The notes beneath the pieces are model-generated. The model ran no database searches. It had not been told where the DNA came from and saw only the letters and a program-made list of their open reading frames with translations. Source: Spartobacteria bacterium UBA695 (GTDB lineage Bacteria; Verrucomicrobiota; Verrucomicrobiia; Chthoniobacterales; Chthoniobacteraceae). From it: 64,000 bases of DNA. The stretch is from positions 13,071 through 77,070 of the forward strand of contig DBMP01000005.1 in the NCBI GenBank assembly GCA_002298145.1. Direction: 5' to 3'. Position numbers and translations under genes: made by a program. Shown in pieces: positions 58,954 through 64,000 of the stretch (position 1 is its first letter; every line of letters starts with the position of its first letter).

Positions 58954-59922
58954 CTAACGCCCCGAGGCTTCGGCCACCGCTTCGGCTGCCAGCGGTGTGG
59001 AGAGGTAACGCTCTCCGCACGAGGCGGCCACGGTGACGATCAGCTTGCCTTTGTTCTCAGGCCGTTTGGCGAGTTCGAGGGCGGCCCAGACGTTCGCGCC
59101 GGAGGTGATCCCGGCGAGGATGCCTTCTTCCTTGGCCAAGCGGCGGGCAACGGTAAAGGCGTCTTGGTTGGAGACGGTCAGAACCTCGTCCACTACGTTC
59201 AGATGAAGATTTCTCGGAATGAAGCCCGCGCCCGCGCCCATGATCGAGTGCATGCCGGGGCGGATGGGCAGCCCGGCGCGCGTCTGGGTGATGACGGCGG
59301 AGTCGGTCGGCTCGACGGCGACGGCTTGGAAGCCCGGTTTGCGCTCTTTGATGGCCTCGGCGACGCCGGTGAGCGTGCCGCCGGTGCCGACAGCGGCAAC
59401 GAAAATATCGGCCTGGCCGCCGGTCTGCTCCCAGATTTCCCGCGCGGTGGTGGTGCGGTGGGCTTCGACGTTGACGGGGTTGTCGAACTGGCTGGGCATC
59501 CAGGCGTTCGAGTTCTGCCGGAGGATCTCCTGCGCGCGGGCGATGGCGCCGGGCATCCCCTCGGGCCCGGGGGTCAGCTCCAGCTTGGCCCCGAGCATGA
59601 GGAGCAGCACGCGGCGCTCGACGGACATGGTCTCGGGCATGGTGAGCGTGATTTTATAGCCTCGGGCGGCGGCCACGAAGGCGAGCGCGATCCCCATATT
59701 GCCGCTGGTGGGCTCCACGATTTCCGTACCGGGGCCGATCCGCCCTTCCCTCTCCGCGGCCTCGATCATCGCGCGGCCCACACGGTCTTTGACGCTGCCC
59801 AGGGGGTTAAAGTATTCGAGTTTGAGGGCGATGGTGGCGGCGAGCCCCGCGCTAAGGCGGTTGAGGCGGACCAGCGGCGTACATCCCACCGTTTCGACAA
59901 TGCTGCTTTGAAGACTTCCCAT
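58954..59922 (-). CDS. cysK: Cysteine synthase
   Basis: PLP-dependent O-acetylserine sulfhydrylase making cysteine. 322 residues; the PLP lysine is in NPLGSVKDRVGRAMIE, the substrate loop in EPTSGNMGIALAFVAA, and the phosphate-binding glycine loop in AVGTGGTLTGVAEAIK. Length and motifs fit CysK/CysM; cystathionine beta-synthase lacks support because there is no extra domain. Start at MGSLQSSI; the frame is open nine codons upstream. Divergent from phhB. Confidence 0.94.
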   Translation of the reverse strand: MGSLQSSIVETVGCTPLVRLNRLSAGLAATIALKLEYFNPLGSVKDRVGRAMIEAAEREGRIGPGTEIVEPTSGNMGIALAFVAAARGYKITLTMPETMSVERRVLLLMLGAKLELTPGPEGMPGAIARAQEILRQNSNAWMPSQFDNPVNVEAHRTTTAREIWEQTGGQADIFVAAVGTGGTLTGVAEAIKERKPGFQAVAVEPTDSAVITQTRAGLPIRPGMHSIMGAGAGFIPRNLHLNVVDEVLTVSNQDAFTVARRLAKEEGILAGITSGANVWAALELAKRPENKGKLIVTVAASCGERYLSTPLAAEAVAEASGR

Positions 59923-60034
59923 GAAAGTAAACGGCGTTTTTACACCCACGCATCTCCAGGTTCAAGGGCGATGTCACCGTTGCGAGGCCGGACATCAATC
60001 CGCGCCAGCAAACCGAAAACGCTCGTTAAAACCT

Positions 60035-60319
60035 ATGGCCACGCTGATTGCTCAATCGCAGTTGGAGGAAATGATGAAACGCATTCCGGAATGGGAGGCC
60101 GACCGGAAGGTGATCGAAAGGACGTTCGAGTTCGATGATTTCGACCAGGCGGTCGATTTCGTCAACGAGATAGCGGAGATCGCCGCCGAGGAGGAGCACC
60201 ACCCGGATATCGACATCCGCTTTAACAAAGTGCGCGTCGCGCTTTCGACGCACAGCGAGGGAGGCGTTACCGATCTGGACCTGCTCATGGCCGCAAAGAT
60301 CGATAATCTCTCGGAATAG
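60035..60319 (+). CDS. phhB: Pterin-4a-carbinolamine dehydratase
   Basis: 94-residue enzyme that dehydrates 4a-hydroxy-tetrahydropterin after aromatic amino acid hydroxylation; in bacteria also linked to molybdopterin or folate metabolism. The family pattern EEHHPDIDIRFNKVRVALST followed by HSEGGVTDLDLLMAAKID contains the catalytic histidines and aspartate. No phenylalanine hydroxylase is adjacent. ATG at MATLIAQSQ. Confidence 0.92.
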   Translation: MATLIAQSQLEEMMKRIPEWEADRKVIERTFEFDDFDQAVDFVNEIAEIAAEEEHHPDIDIRFNKVRVALSTHSEGGVTDLDLLMAAKIDNLSE

Positions 60320-60330
60320 CTCTGCTCTAT

Positions 60331-60383
60331 TTCGCCGCCGAGCCGGAGAGGCTTGCCGGAGGCAGCGGCGCTCCAGGGGCCGG
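60331..60383 (-). repeat. Displaced copy of the downstream gene's 3' end
   Basis: 53 bases identical to 60638-60690, the last codons of the leftward secreted-protein gene. Extending outward, the copy keeps the stop with one synonymous change (AAA for AAG before TAG). A composite repeat and about 80 bp of other DNA separate the copies. Confidence 0.95.
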
Positions 60384-60433
60384 AAGTGATAATAGGATTT
60401 CTACATTCAAAGGCCCATAAGCTCAAAAGTTCT

Positions 60434-60553
60434 CGTTACGAATCTCCAGATTCGTAACGCAAGGTGCCCGGGAATCTCCAGATTTCCCCCCCGCCACCGC
60501 GAATCGGAGATTCGCCCCCAATTGCGTTCCCAATCTGGAGATTGGGAACGAGG
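60434..60553. repeat. Composite hairpin repeat, copy R5 (inverted)
   Basis: Four hairpins in the order CGTTACGAATC/GATTCGTAACG, GGAATC/GATTTCC, GCGAATC/GATTCGC, CGTTCCCAATC/GATTGGGAACG, ending CGAGG. Reverse orientation relative to the copies at 31.9 and 47.5 kb. In the convergent gap between phhB and the next gene, and inside the duplicated 3'-end pair. Confidence 0.9.
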
Positions 60554-60633
60554 AAAGTTACCGGCAATAACACATAGCGTAGCTAACCCTTGGGTTGTTC
60601 GCCACAGAGCTTGCTCCGGGAATGCTTTACTGG

Positions 60634-62004
60634 CTACTTCGCCGCCGAGCCGGAGAGGCTTGCCGGAGGCAGCGGCGCTCCAGGGGCCGGGGTGGCCGTG
60701 GGCGTGGCGCTGGGGGTGGGCGAAGCTGAGGGCGAGGGAGCCGCGGCGTTGGGGTTCCACGGGTAGGTCCCGGCGTCGAAGGCCATCAGGTTGCCGATGC
60801 CGGAGATTTGGTACTCCTCGACCGCCGCGCCGTCGCTGGCGAAAAAGGTGACGGGCCGGTTGGCGGCGAGCCGCCCGAAGGCCGCCCAGCGCAGGTTGGG
60901 CGTGTCGGTGACTTTGCAGAGCGGCAGGCCGTCGGCGGTGGCGATCCACGCGCCATCTTTGTCAACCTGGGCGCGAAGCTGGATCGAGGGGGCTTTGCGC
61001 TTCTTTTTGTCTTTCTCCGGGGTGTCGAGCGGGTTCTCGACCAAGCTGACGGTGAGCACCGGGGCGGGCGCGAACGGGCGTCCGTCGGGAAATTTCAGCC
61101 GAGAGGCGATCTGTTCGTAGCTGTTGCTGAAGATGATTTCGTTCTCGAAAAGGACTTTCGGGGCGTCACCGGGTTTGAGGCCGGTGAAGTCGTAGCCGCG
61201 CACGCGTTGGAGGTCGGCGTTTTCGTAGAGGACGAAAACTTTGTCCTCGGTGGGCGAGGCGGCGAGGATTACGGCGGCCGGAAGCGCGGAGTCAGCTTTC
61301 AGCGTCCTTAAAATTCCACCCTTGGCATCTTTCTGAGTGATATCTCCCGTTTTCCTGTCGAGATGCCAGAGGGTTTCGCCCGCCCCGGGAGAAATCGGAC
61401 CGGCGGCTGAAAAAACGGGGCCCACTACCATCGGTGGCCATTGGGCTTGCGGGGTAAGCACAGTTTCCGCATCCTCGCCGGGCGTCTCGCTCGGTTTGAT
61501 CGCCACGGAGTAAACTGAACCAATGGACGACTTGTCCTGTCCGGGCAGCAGGCCCAGGATGAAAAGCGTCCCCGTGCCGTTCACTTTCATATCGGTGATC
61601 TTGCTCAAGTGCGGCGCGTCGTCCCCGCCCACCCAGTCGTTGCCGACAAAGTCGATCCCCTCCACGCCCAGCTCGCCCACGGCGACCCCTTTGGCGCGGT
61701 AGGTTCCGGCGGGGCATGGGATGCCGTGGTCGTCGTTGCCGTCCCACTGGGCGCGCAGGCCGTCGTCGCCCAAGGTGAAGTCGGCGTTCTCGGCCTCGCG
61801 ATTCAGCACGCGCACGAGCTTGCCCGCGCTATCGTAGATGCCGAGCGAGAGCGTCCCCTCGAGGGGCGGGGGCACGAAGTCGATGCGAACGGGGTCGGCC
61901 TGGGCGAGCACGGCGCCGAACGTTAGCGCCCAGGCGATCGCAAGGTGCGCGAGTTGAAAAAAGGAACCGGAACGACTACGGAAGGGCTTGGGAAGTGCGA
62001 ACAT
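60634..62004 (-). CDS. Secreted protein with FlgD-Ig-like domain
   Basis: 456 residues starting MFALPKPFRSRSGSFFQLAH with a hydrophobic helix to VLAQA, a signal peptide. Residues about 40-110 (LEGTLSLGIYDSAGKLVRVL and QWDGNDDHGIPCPAGTYRAK) are the FlgD/Vpr-type Ig-like fold common in secreted proteins of PVC and Bacteroidetes bacteria. The middle resembles a beta propeller, and the end is Pro/Ser/Thr/Ala-rich (SPSASPTPSATPTATP). Its start overlaps the end of the GH57 gene by 29 bases. Function unknown. Confidence 0.75.
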   Translation of the reverse strand: MFALPKPFRSRSGSFFQLAHLAIAWALTFGAVLAQADPVRIDFVPPPLEGTLSLGIYDSAGKLVRVLNREAENADFTLGDDGLRAQWDGNDDHGIPCPAGTYRAKGVAVGELGVEGIDFVGNDWVGGDDAPHLSKITDMKVNGTGTLFILGLLPGQDKSSIGSVYSVAIKPSETPGEDAETVLTPQAQWPPMVVGPVFSAAGPISPGAGETLWHLDRKTGDITQKDAKGGILRTLKADSALPAAVILAASPTEDKVFVLYENADLQRVRGYDFTGLKPGDAPKVLFENEIIFSNSYEQIASRLKFPDGRPFAPAPVLTVSLVENPLDTPEKDKKKRKAPSIQLRAQVDKDGAWIATADGLPLCKVTDTPNLRWAAFGRLAANRPVTFFASDGAAVEEYQISGIGNLMAFDAGTYPWNPNAAAPSPSASPTPSATPTATPAPGAPLPPASLSGSAAK

Positions 62005-63589
62005 AATGACGCCATTGGACGTCGGCGAATATGTTGTCCCTCCATTCGCAATTATCCAGAAACTTTTCGTCAATATTACGGCCCCGGATCTGGTCGTAAA
62101 GGCGGGTGAAGCGCAGCACGTGGTCTTTGGTCCGTTTGGAGGCGTAGGCCGAGGCGGTGCCGGTTTTCATGAGGAAGGCCCAGTCGCTCGACTGCGCCAG
62201 GAGGAGTTCGCGGGCGAGCTGTTTGAGGGCCCGCTCCTGGAGCGCGGGCAGCGGATGCGGCAGGGCGGCGAACTCGGTGGCCACCTCGGTCATGCGCCGG
62301 GCGGCGACGTGCAGGTGGGGGTAGATCCACGAGTTGCTCTCGTCGAGCCACACTTCCCAGTACCCCTTATGCCCCCAGCTTGAGGCGGAGGGGACGACGA
62401 GCTGCTGGGTGGGGTGGTCGGCCAAAAACCGGCTCGGGGTGGTCATCCGGAAGGTCGTCTGGTCGTAGGCGGCTTTGCGGATAAAGAGGTTGAGGAACTC
62501 GGGGCCCTCGAACCACCAGTGGCCGAAGAGCTCGGCGTCATACGGGCTCACGACGATGGGGTCGATGTTGGTATTCTCCAGGAGGTTGCGGACCTGCTCG
62601 ACGCGGGAATGCAGGAAGTGCCCGGCGTGGGCGTCGGCGGCTCCCATCGCCCAGGCGCGGTTGTAGATATCCTTTTCCTGCGTAGCGCCGGTGATCCGGT
62701 GGTACTTGATGCCGGAGAATTTGCGCGGGCTGCCGGGGGTGAGCCAGCTTCCGAGCTGCTCGGGCGGCAGGTCAAAACCGATGTCGCGGTAAAAGTCCCG
62801 GTAGGCGGGGTCGCCGGGGTAGCCGTCCTCCTGGCTCCAGACCTGGCGGCTCGATTCGCGGTCGCGGGCGAAGACGGCCGGGCCCGCCGGGGTGTAGCAG
62901 GGGGCGAAGATGGCGTAGCGGGGCCGGGGATTGCCGAACATGAGCCCGTGAGAGTCGATGACAAACCAGCGGATATTCGCCTCGGCGAGGACTTTTTCCA
63001 CCCCCGCCACGTAGCCGCACTCGGGCAGCCAGATGCCCGCCGGATCGCGCCCGAAGGTGGCGGCGTAGTCGTCGCGGGCGATCATGACCTGCGCGCGGAC
63101 GGCCTCGGGGAAGTTCTGCATCAAGGGCAGGAAGCCGTGGGTGGCCCCGCAGGTGATGATCTCCAGCAACCCCTGGTCCTGGAGCTTGGCAAAGGCGGGG
63201 AGGAGCTGCCCGTTGCATTCGTCCACGAAGAGGCAGCGGGCGGAAAGGAAGCGGTCGAGGTAAAAGCGGGCCAGGGGTTGGAGGCGGCCATCGCCCCCGA
63301 TGCGGTCAAGCTCGCGCGTGGCCAGGTCGATGGCGCGGTCGAGGTAGCGCACGTAGCGTTCCTGGAGGAGCGGATCGCGCAGCATGGCGCACAGGGGCGG
63401 GGTGATCGACATGGTCAGCGCGAAGGGCACCGAGTCGGCAGCCAGCCCGCGCATCATCTGAAGGAGCGGGATGTAGGTCTCCGTAATCGCTTCAAAAAGC
63501 CAATCCTCCTCAAGGAATTCGGGGTACTCCGGGTGCCGCACATACGGGAGATGTGCGTGGAGGATCAATGCGAGGTAGCCGCTGGCCAT
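61976..63589 (-). CDS. GH57 1,4-alpha-glucan branching enzyme
   Basis: Introduces alpha-1,6 branches in glycogen-like glucans. 537 residues, in the size class of GH57 branching enzymes (520-570). N-terminal HAHLPYVRHPEYPEFLEEDW, catalytic nucleophile Glu in AGIWLPECGYV near residue 188, acid/base Asp in VVSPYDAELFGHWWFEGPEF, and the C-terminal helical DUF1957-like domain. Other GH57 activities are possible but these motifs match the branching group. Its end overlaps the next leftward gene. Confidence 0.88.
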   Translation of the reverse strand: MASGYLALILHAHLPYVRHPEYPEFLEEDWLFEAITETYIPLLQMMRGLAADSVPFALTMSITPPLCAMLRDPLLQERYVRYLDRAIDLATRELDRIGGDGRLQPLARFYLDRFLSARCLFVDECNGQLLPAFAKLQDQGLLEIITCGATHGFLPLMQNFPEAVRAQVMIARDDYAATFGRDPAGIWLPECGYVAGVEKVLAEANIRWFVIDSHGLMFGNPRPRYAIFAPCYTPAGPAVFARDRESSRQVWSQEDGYPGDPAYRDFYRDIGFDLPPEQLGSWLTPGSPRKFSGIKYHRITGATQEKDIYNRAWAMGAADAHAGHFLHSRVEQVRNLLENTNIDPIVVSPYDAELFGHWWFEGPEFLNLFIRKAAYDQTTFRMTTPSRFLADHPTQQLVVPSASSWGHKGYWEVWLDESNSWIYPHLHVAARRMTEVATEFAALPHPLPALQERALKQLARELLLAQSSDWAFLMKTGTASAYASKRTKDHVLRFTRLYDQIRGRNIDEKFLDNCEWRDNIFADVQWRHYVRTSQALP

Positions 63590-63742
63590 GGCCCCGAAGA
63601 TGACTGAGGAAGGCCCGGGGATGAAGGGAAAAATGATCCATTGTAGGAATACAGGACATTCCCCGACGCGATCGCAGGGGAAAAGCTCGAATCTGGCGGA
63701 AAATGCACCCCTCCCGTAGCCGATTCTTCAGGGTCCGCACGG

Positions 63743-63949
63743 TCAATTTTCCTCGCCGGTAAAAACGTTGCGGCATCGCCGCCATGGGCCGCCGCCACGC
63801 TCTGGAAGCACTAGCGTGTCAAATGTTACAGCCCCCTTGAGAAGAATGAACTGGAGGGCTTCGAGGGTGACCGGACCAGCTACCCCATGGTCGCCGCATG
63901 CATAATACCAACGGACGGGCGCATCTTCGGAATGCGGGGAGATTCTCAT
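63743..63949 (-). CDS. GYF-domain (DUF4339-like) small protein
   Basis: 68 residues with one GYF_2-type domain: RWYYACGDHGVAGPVTLEAL and a closing PWRRCRNVFTGEEN. Such domains bind proline-rich peptides and are often fused to membrane parts; here the domain stands alone. The ATG at MRISPHSED has AAAGGA six bases upstream and is preferred over a start ten codons earlier. Confidence 0.75.
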   Translation of the reverse strand: MRISPHSEDAPVRWYYACGDHGVAGPVTLEALQFILLKGAVTFDTLVLPERGGGPWRRCRNVFTGEEN

Positions 63950-64000
63950 ATATCCTTTGCTGTTTTGTAGATTTCCCAACTCGAGCCCCCTTCGGGTTAT

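Overview
This 64 kb window is GC-rich bacterial chromosome with Gram-negative envelope genes (hldD, a lipopolysaccharide-kinase-like protein), a type III glutamine synthetase, a GH57 branching enzyme, a PEP-CTERM protein, lysine/alanine-rich protein tails and many short palindromic repeats. Together these suggest a member of the Verrucomicrobiota (PVC group); that placement is inference, since no rRNA or complete tRNA gene is present.

Layout. (1) 1-22.7 kb: mostly leftward housekeeping genes: leuS (cut by the window edge), an EamA transporter, tkt, a GT92-type glycosyltransferase, a pseudopilin, tilS, serS, a VOC protein, rnc, mscL, a sugar-kinase-like protein, glnA type III, a giant TPR protein and mnmG. 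Only a secreted protein and nth run rightward. (2) 22.7-31.9 kb: a divergent switch to rightward genes: pdhA-pdhB-pdhC, a secreted protein, a deoxyhypusine-synthase-like protein, hldD and lpd, so the pyruvate dehydrogenase complex is encoded here with E3 separated from E1/E2. Three parS-like ParB sites lie in 2.3 kb around mnmG/pdhA and a perfect DnaA box lies just beyond mnmG, so this may be an origin-proximal or centromere region. (3) 32-50.4 kb: ppdK with a histone-H1-like N-terminal tail, an EamA protein, an MBL hydrolase, a YbjQ protein, a PHP phosphoesterase, the hom-thrC-rdgB cluster, ubiA, a DUF433 protein, cobalamin-dependent metH and ppk. (4) 50.5-55.8 kb: an accessory graveyard: a PEP-CTERM gene, pieces of a DUF892 gene, a copy of the ppk 3' end, an autotransporter-like fragment, a multiply frameshifted hsdM, a broken DUF5131 gene, an integrase with an in-frame stop, a tRNA-Gly 3' fragment (likely attachment site), a 26-residue peptide ORF and a large structured RNA resembling the HEARO/omega-RNA class without a nuclease gene. 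(5) 56-64 kb: rapA-like helicase, cysK, phhB, a FlgD-Ig-like secreted protein, a GH57 branching enzyme and a GYF-domain protein.

Repeats. A composite element of about 90-155 bp, built from up to four hairpins, occurs five times, each time in a gap between convergent genes. Two of these gaps also carry a conserved small-RNA-like hairpin element. A second family of about 70 bp hairpins occurs three times near the mnmG/pdhA gap and upstream of the kinase gene. Two genes (ppk and the 60.6 kb secreted protein) have displaced copies of their 3' ends nearby, differing only at synonymous sites, as expected from integration events at gene ends.

Most long ORFs antisense to the listed genes are compositional shadows and are left out.
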